A stretch of 64,000 bases of DNA from JACMQW01 sp964536965. Its GTDB lineage: Bacteria; Bdellovibrionota; UBA1018. Positions 7,608 through 15,890 of this stretch are shown one piece after another. Made by a program: the position numbers and the translations under genes. The stretch is taken from positions 62,001 through 126,000 of the forward strand of contig CAZIAL010000003.1 in NCBI GenBank assembly GCA_964536965.1, in the 5' to 3' direction. The notes beneath the pieces were generated by a model. It was not told where the DNA came from. It did not search any database and worked only from the letters and a program-made list of their open reading frames with translations. Every line of letters begins with the position of its first letter. The stretch's first letter is position 1.

Positions 7608-8890
7608 TTTTTCTCCGCGAGGACCATGCCCGCCGCGACGGTGCGGTGGGTGCGTGGATCGATCAGGATCAGAGAACCGGTCGTGTGATTCGAAGCGTAG
7701 GGATCGGCCGCGAGCGGCTGGCTCAGTTTGATTCGCGCATCCGCGATATCATTCATCGCGAGAGCAGGCTCGCCCCCCTGGGGCAGTAAGGTTTTCACAT
7801 CGAGCTGTCGGGATACGGCGAGGATCCTTCCTTTCGTCTTCCGAACGTTCTGCTGGATCGTATAGGCGATCGCGAGATCGGGCGGATCCGCGCCCAGCCA
7901 GCAGATTCGGATATTCATTTCGGTGAGAGTCTTCGGCGTCGGTCCCGAGAAGAGGAGGTCGCCGCGGGAGGCGTCGATCTCGCGATCGAGCGTCAGGCTG
8001 ACGGAGAGCGGAGCGCAGGCTTCGGTGAAGTTCCCCAGGTCGAAAGTATGGATCCCCTTCACTTTCGCTTTCATCCCGCTCGCCGCCACGACGATTTCGT
8101 CGCCGACGCGCACGGTACCGCTCGCGATCCGGCCGGCGTAGCCGCGATATTCCGGATGCTCCGGTGTATCGACGCGAATCACGCGCTGGACGGGAAAGCG
8201 AAAAGCAGCCGCGGAATCGCGAATGCCGAGCGGCAGATTTTCTAGCGCATGGAAAAGGGTAGGGCCCGGGTACCAAGCCATCCGCTCGGAGCCCTGGACG
8301 ACGTGATCGCCATCGGTAGCGGAGATCGGAATCGTGATCGGTTTCTTCGCTCCCATGGAGACCGCGACATCTTCGATCGCCGATCGAATGGAGAGAAAGG
8401 TCGCCTCGGAATAGTCGACGAGATCCATCTTATTCACGCAGACGACGAAGTGGCGCACGCCCAGCATGGCCGCGATCGCGAGATGCCGCTTCGTCTGATC
8501 GTTCGTCCCGTCGACGGCATGGTTCTTCGCATCGACGAGAACGACCACCGCGTCCACGTTCGAACAGCCGGTGATCATGTTTCGGGTGTACTGGAAATGC
8601 CCCGGGCAATCCACGATGATGAATTTTCGCTTTTCCGAGGCGAAGTAGCGATAAGCAACGTCGATCGTGATCCCCTGTTCGCGCTCCGCGCGAAGACCGT
8701 CGGTAAAGAGGGCGAGATTCACTTTCGATTCGCCCCGGCGTTTCGCCGAGCTCTCGAGCTCGGAGTACTGGTCCTCGGGAATCGCGTGGCAGTCGTGGAA
8801 AAGACGGCCGATGAGCGTGCTCTTTCCGTCGTCGACGTTTCCGATGAAGGCCACCCGCAGAAGATCCACGGTGTTTCTCTCGTGTAGCAT
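7604..8890 (-). CDS. cysN: Sulfate adenylyltransferase large (GTPase) subunit CysN
   Basis: 428 residues. It is an EF-Tu-like GTPase: G1 GNVDDGKSTLIGRLFHD, G3 DCPGHFQYTRNM, G4 NKMDLVDYS, then a beta-barrel domain beginning around FRFPVQRVIR and a C-terminal barrel. CysN hydrolyses GTP to drive APS formation by CysD. It is shorter than CysNC fusions because the kinase is encoded separately by the next gene. ATG 8890 overlaps the last base of cysD, so the two subunits are translationally coupled. Confidence 0.94.
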   Translation of the reverse strand: MLHERNTVDLLRVAFIGNVDDGKSTLIGRLFHDCHAIPEDQYSELESSAKRRGESKVNLALFTDGLRAEREQGITIDVAYRYFASEKRKFIIVDCPGHFQYTRNMITGCSNVDAVVVLVDAKNHAVDGTNDQTKRHLAIAAMLGVRHFVVCVNKMDLVDYSEATFLSIRSAIEDVAVSMGAKKPITIPISATDGDHVVQGSERMAWYPGPTLFHALENLPLGIRDSAAAFRFPVQRVIRVDTPEHPEYRGYAGRIASGTVRVGDEIVVAASGMKAKVKGIHTFDLGNFTEACAPLSVSLTLDREIDASRGDLLFSGPTPKTLTEMNIRICWLGADPPDLAIAYTIQQNVRKTKGRILAVSRQLDVKTLLPQGGEPALAMNDIADARIKLSQPLAADPYASNHTTGSLILIDPRTHRTVAAGMVLAEKK

Positions 8891-9786
8891 CAGAAGTAGC
8901 CCTGTTTCTTGCGGTCTTCCATGGCCGTCTCGGAATGTTTGTCGTCGACGCGCGTCCCGCGCTCGGTGGTTTTCAGCCCGCGGACTTCGGCGAGAATTTC
9001 GTGCACCGTCGAAGCGCTGGAGAGCAGCGCCCCCGTGCAGGTCGCGTCTCCGATGGTCCGGAAACGGACTTCGGCTGTGAACGCTTTTTCGTCCGGGCGC
9101 GGTCCTTTAAACGGCATCACGGCGTAAAGAATCCCGTTTCGCGAGAAAACTTCCCGCCGGTGCGCGAGGTAAAGACTCGGGAATTCGATCTTCCGTTCCG
9201 CGAGGTAGCTCCACACGTCGACTTCCGTCCAGTTGTTCAGCGGAAAGATCCTAAAACTTTCGCCCGGTCCCTTTTCTCCGTTCAGAATCGACCAAAGCTC
9301 GGGTCGCTGATTCTTCGGGTCCCATTCCCCGAACTCGTTCCGGTGGGAAAAGAAACGTTCCTTGGCGCGGGCCTTTTCTTCGTCGCGGCGAGCTCCGCCC
9401 ACCAGGGCGTCGAAGCGGTGTTTTTCGATCGTCTCGAGCAAAGTCACGCTCTGGAGCCGGTTTCGGGTGGCATCGTAGCCCTTTTCATCCACCGCGGTCC
9501 CGCGGCGAATGGAGTCTTCCACGGAACCGACGATGAGATCGAGGCCGAATCGCTTCACGAGGGCGTCCCGAAATTCGATGGTCTCCGGAAAGTTATGGCC
9601 CGTATCGATATGAACGATCTGGAAGGGGATCTTCGCCGGCCAAAAGGCGCGTACGGCTAAATGAATGAGGAGGAGGGAATCCTTCCCTCCCGAAAAGAGA
9701 ATGACGGGTCGGTCGAATTGTTCGGCGACCTCGCGGAGGAGATAGATGGATTCCGATTCGAGATCGTCTAGATCGCTGCGTAACAT
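8890..9786 (-). CDS. cysD: Sulfate adenylyltransferase small subunit CysD
   Basis: 298 residues from the chosen ATG at 9786, which has GGAGG 5 bp upstream; an in-frame ATG at 9798 and a longer frame to 9825 are possible but weaker. The PP-loop is LFSGGKDSLLLIHLA, followed by HIDTGHNFPET, RRDEEKARAKER and the C-terminal RFRTIGDATCTGA, all diagnostic of CysD. It condenses ATP and sulfate to APS with CysN. This is the promoter-proximal gene of the leftward sulfation and lipid operon and is divergent from the Rieske oxygenase across 124 bp. Confidence 0.94.
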   Translation of the reverse strand: MLRSDLDDLESESIYLLREVAEQFDRPVILFSGGKDSLLLIHLAVRAFWPAKIPFQIVHIDTGHNFPETIEFRDALVKRFGLDLIVGSVEDSIRRGTAVDEKGYDATRNRLQSVTLLETIEKHRFDALVGGARRDEEKARAKERFFSHRNEFGEWDPKNQRPELWSILNGEKGPGESFRIFPLNNWTEVDVWSYLAERKIEFPSLYLAHRREVFSRNGILYAVMPFKGPRPDEKAFTAEVRFRTIGDATCTGALLSSASTVHEILAEVRGLKTTERGTRVDDKHSETAMEDRKKQGYF

Positions 9787-9910
9787 TCCGGCCTCCATTA
9801 CCTCATCTCCGCTAAAGGGGGGCAATGCAGCATTTGTATGTCACGAAATTGACGTTTGGTGTTACCTCCGCGCCCTTCTCTATCCTGGGGGTTTCTGCGA
9901 GGATTCACCT
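9787..9910. promoter_or_regulatory. Divergent control region between cysD and the Rieske oxygenase
   Basis: 124 bp separate the two starts. Each start has its own Shine-Dalgarno (GGAGG for cysD, GAGGA at 9899-9903 for the oxygenase). A TTGACG hexamer at 9849-9854 could be a rightward -35, but no good -10 follows at 16-18 bp. A short GTCA-N6-TGAC inverted repeat overlaps it. The region must hold promoters for both units, but I could not pin them down. Confidence 0.4.
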
Positions 9911-10945
9911 ATGCCCTCCGAAGCGCTCGCGCACTTTTCCAGTCACGATACCCATGTCCAGAGCTGGTATGTGCTCGCCCGCTCCCGCGACGTAAAGAAG
10001 GGAAAGGCCGTTTTAAAGGATTTTCTGGGGCGGAAAATCGCCCTCTACCGCGGCGAGAGCGGAAAAGTTTTCGCGCTCGAAGCGCGATGCGCCCACCTGG
10101 GGGCCATGATCGCGATGGGAGATGTGATCGGGGATTGCATCCGATGTCCGTTCCACCATTGGAAATACGATGGCGAAGGCCAGTGCGTCGAAATTCCGTA
10201 TCGCGACTCGATTCCGGCGCGCGCCAAGAACTTCTCCTACCCCGTAGAAGAGAAGTACGGCCTGGTTTGGCTATTCTTCGGCGAAAAGCCGCTTTTCGAG
10301 ATCCCGAACTTCGCGGGCGAAGAAGATCGGAAACCTTACCTGCGGCCGATGCTTCATGTGAATACGCACCCCCATCTGATTCTCCCGAATTCGATCGACA
10401 TCAACCATTGGTCGGCCGTGCACGGAATTCGGGTCCTCGATCATAAGCCCGCCGAAGAGATCGATCCGTATCGACTCCGGCATATCGTGCGCGGCGAGCT
10501 CATGGAACCGACCCAGAGTTTCGTCCAGACACTTTACAAGATTTTCGGGAAGAAGACGTTCGAGTGGGAGTGGATATCCTGGGGCGGGAACGTCTGTACG
10601 ATCGATGTTCGCAAACCTTTTCGTGTGAAGTTCATGCTCACCTATGTGCCGCTTCCCGGTCGGGGATGCGTCTCGCAGACGGTGATGTATACCGCGCGTA
10701 GGAACGCGTTTTTGCGCTGGACGGGAATCGGCGCCTTGATGAATGCCGTCGATCTCGCGTTTTCCCTGCTTCTCTTTTACGACGATATGAAGATCATGAA
10801 GACGATCGAGTTCTGGCCCCACTTTACGAAAGAAGACTCGATGATCGCGCAATGGGTAAGGCATATCCGGAACTTGCCGACGTTCAATCCGGACGCGAAG
10901 GCGCCTCCCGCCGAGGTCGGGGTCGCGTCGGAAGTTCAGGGCTAG
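9911..10945 (+). CDS. Rieske [2Fe-2S] non-heme iron oxygenase
   Basis: 344 residues. The Rieske ligands are C60-x-H62 in CAHLGA and C79-x2-H82 in CPFHHW. The mononuclear iron motif D-x2-H-x4-H is present as D163, H166 and H171 in DINHWSAVHG. A hydrophobic C-terminal stretch near GALMNAVDLAFSLLLF may bind membrane or a lipid. Such oxygenases hydroxylate, demethylate or desaturate rings and chains using electrons from a separate reductase, which is not encoded nearby. ATG 9911 has GAGGA 7 bp upstream. The stop abuts the ATG of the GH3 gene, so the two are one operon and probably modify the same acid or lipid. Confidence 0.88.
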   Translation: MPSEALAHFSSHDTHVQSWYVLARSRDVKKGKAVLKDFLGRKIALYRGESGKVFALEARCAHLGAMIAMGDVIGDCIRCPFHHWKYDGEGQCVEIPYRDSIPARAKNFSYPVEEKYGLVWLFFGEKPLFEIPNFAGEEDRKPYLRPMLHVNTHPHLILPNSIDINHWSAVHGIRVLDHKPAEEIDPYRLRHIVRGELMEPTQSFVQTLYKIFGKKTFEWEWISWGGNVCTIDVRKPFRVKFMLTYVPLPGRGCVSQTVMYTARRNAFLRWTGIGALMNAVDLAFSLLLFYDDMKIMKTIEFWPHFTKEDSMIAQWVRHIRNLPTFNPDAKAPPAEVGVASEVQG

Positions 10946-12442
10946 ATGGGTCTCGTTCGTACGCTGGCGAGGTTAAGAAGCGGAATGGCGTGGCGCGCTT
11001 TCGAAGCTGCATGCCAGAATCCGGAGGCCGCGCAGGCGAAAAGCTGGGCCACCCAGCTGCGGCTGATGGAAAATTCCGCGTACTGGCCGAACCGCATGCC
11101 GAAGAGCCGACGTCTCGAAGATTTTCCTATCAGCGTTTACGACGATTATCTTGCGACCTTAGAGTCGAGTTATCCGAAAACGCATTCAAGCCTGAATGGA
11201 GAGCCGATTCTCCACTGGGCCGAGAGTACGGGCACCACGGGGAAACGGAAGATGCTTCCCCTCACGCCGACTTATAAAAAGCAGTTCCAGTCGGTGAACC
11301 TCCCGATGGTCGCGGGACTGCTCCGCAGATTCCCGAAGTTCCTCGACTCGAAGGTGCTCTACCTAACCTCCCTCGGTCCGACCGACCGCACGAGCGCGGG
11401 GATCGGGATCGGTTTCATCAGCGGCTATAATTACCTGAACACTCCGAAGCTCCTCGCGAAGGCCTATGCGCTGCCCCCCGAGACGCTTAAGGACGGCCCG
11501 ACCTACGCGAAGTGGGCGCCGATCCACGCGGCGGCGGCCGATGTCGGTGGGATTCTTTCGATTACGCCCGCGCGAATTCGGCAGGTCGTCGAGGAGATCT
11601 GGGATCGGCGCGCGGAGATTCTGACTACGCTGCGTTCGGATCCGTCGCTGGCGATGCCCGGGCGCATCGCCATTCTCGAGCGGGCCTTCGCCGAACCGAA
11701 ACTACGGCTTCGTGCGATCTGGCCGAATCTCGAATTCGTCGGCAGCTGGAAAACCTCGGGCTGCGCTCCCCAAGTCGATACCGTGCGGCCGTATCTCGAA
11801 GCTCCCGTTCGCTACATCGACGTCATGTACTCCGCGACCGAAGGCTGGATTAACGTCCCGACGGAAAACGACCGCGACGGCGGGGCGGTCCATCCGGGGG
11901 GAGTCATCTGCGAATTCATCGAAGTCGGTCGCGAGATGGTGCGCGAGAACATCATCCCACTCTGGCGACTCGAACCGGGGAAGACCTACGAAATCTTCCT
12001 GACGAACCAGATGGGGCTCGTTCGCTACCGCCTCTTCGACTGGATAAAATGCACCGGATATTTCCATCGTTCTCCCATCATCGAATTCGTGGGCAAGGCC
12101 CTGCGCGAATTCATGCTCGGGCGGCTTCGCATCGGCGAGCTCCAGCTTTACGAACTGCTCTCTGCCGCGAAAGTCGGAATTCCCGAGAACGAGCTCTGCT
12201 TTTCCCGGTCGAAAGCCGGGGATGAGATGGTTCTCCTCGTTCGCGAGGGACGGCAGATTTCCCCGGATCTCGCCCATCGAATCGATGAGGCCCTTCAGCG
12301 GATCAATCCGTATTACGGTTCGGACCGTAAGACGCTGATCCTCCGTCCACTCCAGGTCGTATCTTTGCCCGAGAGCCACGACCTCTGGAAAGGGTTGTTG
12401 CACGCGCAATCCAAACCGCGGATTTTTACGGAGACTTGGTAG
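10946..12442 (+). CDS. GH3-family acyl-adenylating / acyl-amido synthetase
   Basis: 498 residues, typical for the GH3 auxin-responsive family. Visible motifs are the ATP loop ESTGTTGKRKMLPLT (about residues 92-106), the central YSATEGW, and YRLFDWIKCTGYF before the small C-terminal domain. Plant GH3 enzymes adenylate carboxylic acids such as jasmonate or auxin and transfer them to amino acids; bacterial members are poorly characterised. Its start codon directly follows the Rieske oxygenase stop (TAG ATG). A role in joining an oxidised fatty acid to an amine is an inference. The last 17 bp overlap the convergent hexapeptide gene. Confidence 0.85.
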   Translation: MGLVRTLARLRSGMAWRAFEAACQNPEAAQAKSWATQLRLMENSAYWPNRMPKSRRLEDFPISVYDDYLATLESSYPKTHSSLNGEPILHWAESTGTTGKRKMLPLTPTYKKQFQSVNLPMVAGLLRRFPKFLDSKVLYLTSLGPTDRTSAGIGIGFISGYNYLNTPKLLAKAYALPPETLKDGPTYAKWAPIHAAAADVGGILSITPARIRQVVEEIWDRRAEILTTLRSDPSLAMPGRIAILERAFAEPKLRLRAIWPNLEFVGSWKTSGCAPQVDTVRPYLEAPVRYIDVMYSATEGWINVPTENDRDGGAVHPGGVICEFIEVGREMVRENIIPLWRLEPGKTYEIFLTNQMGLVRYRLFDWIKCTGYFHRSPIIEFVGKALREFMLGRLRIGELQLYELLSAAKVGIPENELCFSRSKAGDEMVLLVREGRQISPDLAHRIDEALQRINPYYGSDRKTLILRPLQVVSLPESHDLWKGLLHAQSKPRIFTETW

Positions 12443-13262
12443 GCGGGAATCTCCCGCCGGGCGGAATTTTGGTTCCCTTAGGAAGATTCGAGCCTGATTC
12501 GACGATCGCCCGATCGCCGATGTCGCATTTGGGTCCGATGATGACGTGGTTTCCGATGAGGGCCCTTTTTCCGATCGTCACCTGAGGTTCGATCGTCACT
12601 TGGAGTCCGATATGCGACCCCGCGCCGATTCGCACATAGGCCGCCGTGCGTGAGAACGAGCCGAACGAAACCTTTTCGCCAAGCTCCGTTCCCGGTCCGA
12701 GGAGGACCCCGGTCATGAGCTGGCAACCGGCGCCGATCTTGGTGGGGAGCAGGGTGAGCTTACCCGAGTCGATGTAGTGTCCAACGACTCCGGAAGTTCC
12801 GCCGATGAGCACTCCCTCGCCGATCTCGATCATCGAAGCATCGTAGACATAGAGATCCGAAGACGTGCTGATGCGGAACGCATTTTTCGCGCCGAGGCTC
12901 CGAAGAAGGAGAAATCGCAGCAGCGTCGTCCCCATGAAAAAGGGGCGAATCCCCGTCATCTGGGCGAGCCGCGCGATCTGGAAATGAATCGCCCATGCGC
13001 GGGCCACCGGATGGCTCGGGAAGGGAAACTCCCCTTCGCGAAGTTTCGGAGCAAAGAGTCTGAGGAAGGCGATCCCGCCGCAGAAGCTGATCAGCGTTCC
13101 CCCCAGTAAGAATGGCGCCGAAAGCGCGATGCCGCCCCAGCCAAAATTCGCGTAGATCCATTGCGAACTCAGCGTCGCGAATGCCGCGGGGACGGCGATC
13201 TCGAAAGCCATGAAGATCCAGCCGATCAGATCGAATAAGATGAGCAGCGGGATCGAAGGCAT
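12426..13262 (-). CDS. Membrane-anchored hexapeptide-repeat (left-handed beta-helix) protein
   Basis: 278 residues from ATG 13262, which has AGGAG 5 bp upstream; a GTG at 13277 is less likely. The N-terminal half has two membrane segments (IPLLILFDLIGWIFMAFEIAVP and GGIALSAPFLLGGTLISFCGGIAF). The C-terminal half is a left-handed beta-helix of imperfect [LIV]G-x4 repeats (IEIGEGVLIGGTSG, IGAGSHIGLQVTI, IGNHVIIGPKCDIGD), as in acyl- and acetyltransferases. Similar membrane-plus-helix proteins occur beside adenylating enzymes and condensing enzymes. It is 15 bp downstream of the first KAS III gene, so co-transcribed. A lipid acyltransferase role is likely but not proven; no catalytic histidine was assigned. 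Confidence 0.65.
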   Translation of the reverse strand: MPSIPLLILFDLIGWIFMAFEIAVPAAFATLSSQWIYANFGWGGIALSAPFLLGGTLISFCGGIAFLRLFAPKLREGEFPFPSHPVARAWAIHFQIARLAQMTGIRPFFMGTTLLRFLLLRSLGAKNAFRISTSSDLYVYDASMIEIGEGVLIGGTSGVVGHYIDSGKLTLLPTKIGAGCQLMTGVLLGPGTELGEKVSFGSFSRTAAYVRIGAGSHIGLQVTIEPQVTIGKRALIGNHVIIGPKCDIGDRAIVESGSNLPKGTKIPPGGRFPPTKSP

Positions 13263-13277
13263 GGAATCTCCTCGCAC

Positions 13278-14324
13278 CTAACCGATGAATCGCAAGACCT
13301 GGGCCCCGAAATTCAGCCCACCGCCGACACTGATCAGAAGCACGCGATCGCCGGGCTTGAATCGGCCGGCTTCCAGCGCCTTCGCGAACGAAAAGAGAAT
13401 CGAGGCGCCTCCGATGTTTCCGTGTTCCTTCGAATCCCAAAGCATCGGCGTGTCCTGCATCCCCGTTTGCGCGACGACTTCCTCGATCAGGCGAATGTTC
13501 ACCTGGTGTGGGATGATACAATGGACGGCTTTCCGTTCCTCGGCGGAAGGAAGGATCGCGTCGATCATCCGCACATAACGCTCGAGCGCATGGATCTTCA
13601 TCTCGGCCGAGTCGCCGGAAATGAAGTAGCGTTTCTGGTCGAACTCCTCCCGGAGCGGTGGCATCCGACCGGGTACGGTATAGAGATCGACGTGTTCGCC
13701 GTCGCTCTGGAAACACGCCTTCTCGACTTCGAAGTGGGGATTTTTTTCGTCCTTCTCGAGCCAGACGGCGGCCGCTCCGTCGGCGAAACCGAACCACGTT
13801 TCCTTGACGTCGGGATGGACCGTCTTCGACAGGGTCTCGGTGCAGGTGACCAGCACGTCGGGATATCCGAGCTGGAGGAGGGAATAGGCATAGAGCAAGG
13901 AGGCTTGCGATGTGGAACATCCCGCCTTGATTTCGAAGGCCGGGGCATGATGACCGAGTTTCCCCAGGACGGCGGCCGCCTGCGATCCGGTATAGCGTGC
14001 GCTCGTCGTCGATCCCAGGACGAACGCGCCCGGCTTTTTCTCCGGCGTTTTCGCCAAGGCTGCGCGGCACGCGGTCTGCGCGAGATCTTCGGCCGTGGGT
14101 TCCGACGGGTTTCCGATATCGCCCGGGCGCCGAATCATGCGACGCCGACCTTGACCGAAACCCGATTCGATTTTTTTCGCGAACACCTGCAAAAAAGCGT
14201 CAGGCTTATCGCGCGTCTCGGGATGCATGCGGAGGATGTCGACGTTATCGAGCGGAGCGGTCTCCGGCAATCCGATTCCCTGGCCCAGGACCCTCAGTTT
14301 GAGTTTTGGCTCGAGGATATGCAT
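13278..14324 (-). CDS. 3-oxoacyl-ACP synthase III-like condensing enzyme, copy 1
   Basis: 348 residues from ATG 14324 (MHILEPKLKLRVLG). The thiolase-fold catalytic triad is visible as C136 in KAGCSTSQ, histidine in IIPHQVN and asparagine in HGNIGGAS. The C-terminus VLLISVGGGLNFGAQVLRF is the usual KAS III ending. The protein would condense an acyl starter with malonyl-ACP or another acyl donor. An alternative start 24 bp upstream (14348) would overlap the divergent ligase gene. No Shine-Dalgarno precedes either start, and a CATACT hexamer ends 10 bp before ATG 14324, so the mRNA may be leaderless. Confidence 0.85.
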   Translation of the reverse strand: MHILEPKLKLRVLGQGIGLPETAPLDNVDILRMHPETRDKPDAFLQVFAKKIESGFGQGRRRMIRRPGDIGNPSEPTAEDLAQTACRAALAKTPEKKPGAFVLGSTTSARYTGSQAAAVLGKLGHHAPAFEIKAGCSTSQASLLYAYSLLQLGYPDVLVTCTETLSKTVHPDVKETWFGFADGAAAVWLEKDEKNPHFEVEKACFQSDGEHVDLYTVPGRMPPLREEFDQKRYFISGDSAEMKIHALERYVRMIDAILPSAEERKAVHCIIPHQVNIRLIEEVVAQTGMQDTPMLWDSKEHGNIGGASILFSFAKALEAGRFKPGDRVLLISVGGGLNFGAQVLRFIG

Positions 14325-14340
14325 AATCTTATGCAGTATG
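14299..14340. promoter_or_regulatory. Bidirectional promoter with palindromic operator; leaderless starts
   Basis: Rightward: TTGAGT (14299-14304), a 17-bp spacer, and CATAAT (14322-14327), with ATG 14338 only 10 bp after the -10. Leftward: CATACT on the minus strand ends 10 bp before ATG 14324. The two -10 regions overlap a perfect inverted repeat, gcataatcttatgc (14321-14334). The divergent coding sequences are only 13 bp apart. A protein bound to the palindrome would block both promoters at once. This is sequence inspection only; transcription starts are inferred. Confidence 0.55.
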
Positions 14341-15651
14341 CCCGACATCGTTTCGAATAGAAAGGACGCGCTCGTCTCGTCCGCCGGTCGAATCTCCTTC
14401 GACGAACTCGAGCGACGGGTGAACGCAGAAGCGGCGCGCCTCACGGCGGATCGGCCGGAGGAACCTTGGATACTCATCTGGGATCGCAGTTTCGATTTCG
14501 TCATCCGATTTTTGGCGGCTCTTCGTTCGAAGGTCGTCGTCGCGATCTTCGCTCCCGAATGGACCGCCGTCGAATCGGAGAAACGCCGGACTCTCCTCGA
14601 GCGGCATCGGGATGGGCTGGATCCGCAGACGGCGGTGATTCTTTTCACCTCGGGTAGTTCCGGCGAAGCCAAGGCGGTCCAGCTTTCGAGTTCCGGGATC
14701 GACGCGAACATCGACGCCGTACTTCGCTGTTTGGAATTTTCCCGGGCGGAAGAACAGACCTTGTTCTTGCCGCTTTCGTACTCGTTCGGCCTGCTCGGAC
14801 AATTGCTTCCCGCGCTTCGATCGGGCATGACCACCCATTTTTTGCCCGACTTTCTCGGGGTAAAATCGTTACTCGAGTCCTCGCCCGAGAGAGTTCGCGG
14901 GATGTGGAGCGGAGTCGCCTCCCACTGGAGCGCGGTGCTGCGCCTGGCCCGCGACCTTGGGCCTTTTCCGCAGGTCACGCATGTGATCTCCGCGGGCGCT
15001 CGTCTCGATCCCATGACGAAGTCGGGACTTCGCGGTCTCTTCCCGAACGCCATCCTCTATAACAACTACGGCCAGACCGAGGCGTCGCCGCGAATCCTCT
15101 CCATTTCGAGCGCGGATCCGCGCTTTTTCGAGGATACGACGGGATACGCGGTAGATCGGATCGAAGTCCGTCTATCGGCCGAAGGCGAGCTCGAGGCCCG
15201 CGGCCCGCAGGTCATGCGCGGATATCTTGGCGATCCGCAGGGCACGACGGAGAAGATCGGAGACGGCTGGCTCAAGACGGGAGACCTCGCGATGATCGAC
15301 GCGAGTGGGCTCGTTTCGATTCGCGGAAGAACCGATGATCTCGTGAAGATCGGGGGCGAGCGCGTCAGTCCCCATGAACTCGAAGCCGCCGTCCAGGCGA
15401 CGGGGTGGGCAGCGGAAGTCTGCGTCGTGCCGATCGCGGATGAGCTCTACGGATCGCGATTCGTCCTCTTCCTCGGTGAAGTCGCGTCCGACGCCCCGAA
15501 GGACGCCCTGCTCGTGAAATCCTTGCGAGAATCCTTGGCTCCGGCGAAACTCCCGAGCAAGGTCGTGCGCCTCGATCGTCTTCCCCGAACCACGAACGGA
15601 AAATTCGATCGTCAGAAGATGCAGTCCAGCCTGAAGGAAAAAAGTCCATGA
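14338..15651 (+). CDS. Acyl-CoA/acyl-ACP synthetase-type AMP ligase
   Basis: 437 residues of the class I adenylate-forming superfamily. The P-loop is LFTSGSSGEAKAVQLS, then YNNYGQTEASP, LKTGDLAMID, the hinge GRTDDLVKIGGERVSP and the C-terminal catalytic lysine motif TTNGKFDRQKM. It is shorter than most acyl-CoA synthetases because the N-terminal region is trimmed. Stop and start overlap (ATGA) with a stand-alone ACP, so it most likely adenylates a fatty acid and loads it on that ACP. Caulobacter ceramide synthesis also uses an ACP with an acyl-ACP synthetase. No Shine-Dalgarno precedes the ATG. Confidence 0.85.
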   Translation: MPDIVSNRKDALVSSAGRISFDELERRVNAEAARLTADRPEEPWILIWDRSFDFVIRFLAALRSKVVVAIFAPEWTAVESEKRRTLLERHRDGLDPQTAVILFTSGSSGEAKAVQLSSSGIDANIDAVLRCLEFSRAEEQTLFLPLSYSFGLLGQLLPALRSGMTTHFLPDFLGVKSLLESSPERVRGMWSGVASHWSAVLRLARDLGPFPQVTHVISAGARLDPMTKSGLRGLFPNAILYNNYGQTEASPRILSISSADPRFFEDTTGYAVDRIEVRLSAEGELEARGPQVMRGYLGDPQGTTEKIGDGWLKTGDLAMIDASGLVSIRGRTDDLVKIGGERVSPHELEAAVQATGWAAEVCVVPIADELYGSRFVLFLGEVASDAPKDALLVKSLRESLAPAKLPSKVVRLDRLPRTTNGKFDRQKMQSSLKEKSP

Positions 15652-15890
15652 ACGATCTGAATCAAACGCTCCGCGACTGTCTGAAGCGATCCGGGTGGGA
15701 TTTCGATCTCCCGGAAGACGACGAGTCGCTTCGAGACCTGGGTCTCGATAGTCTCGGAATGGCGCTTTGGATCGTCGAGGTCGAACGGACCCTGGGGATG
15801 AAGTTTTCCCCCCAGCGGATGGGGGGCGGCCGCTTCGACACATTGGCCGAATTTCGTCAGATCATCGAAGACGAACGGGGAACGAAATGA
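15648..15890 (+). CDS. Acyl carrier protein
   Basis: 80 residues, acidic, four-helix PP-binding fold. The phosphopantetheine attachment serine is S35 in LRDLGLDSLGMAL. It is specialised rather than the housekeeping ACP: it contains a cysteine near the N-terminus and a basic, glycine-rich loop (MGGGRFDTLAEF). It sits between the ligase that would charge it and the reductase and condensing enzyme that would use the acyl group, overlapping both neighbours by 4 bp. Cytoplasmic carrier of the acyl chain for this cluster. Confidence 0.88.
   Translation: MNDLNQTLRDCLKRSGWDFDLPEDDESLRDLGLDSLGMALWIVEVERTLGMKFSPQRMGGGRFDTLAEFRQIIEDERGTK

Noticed and set aside
7020..9786. Ordinary assimilatory sulfate reduction for cysteine
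   Set aside because: Not excluded genome-wide, but no cysH, cysI/J or siroheme genes are nearby, and the operon continues into a sulfotransferase and lipid enzymes.
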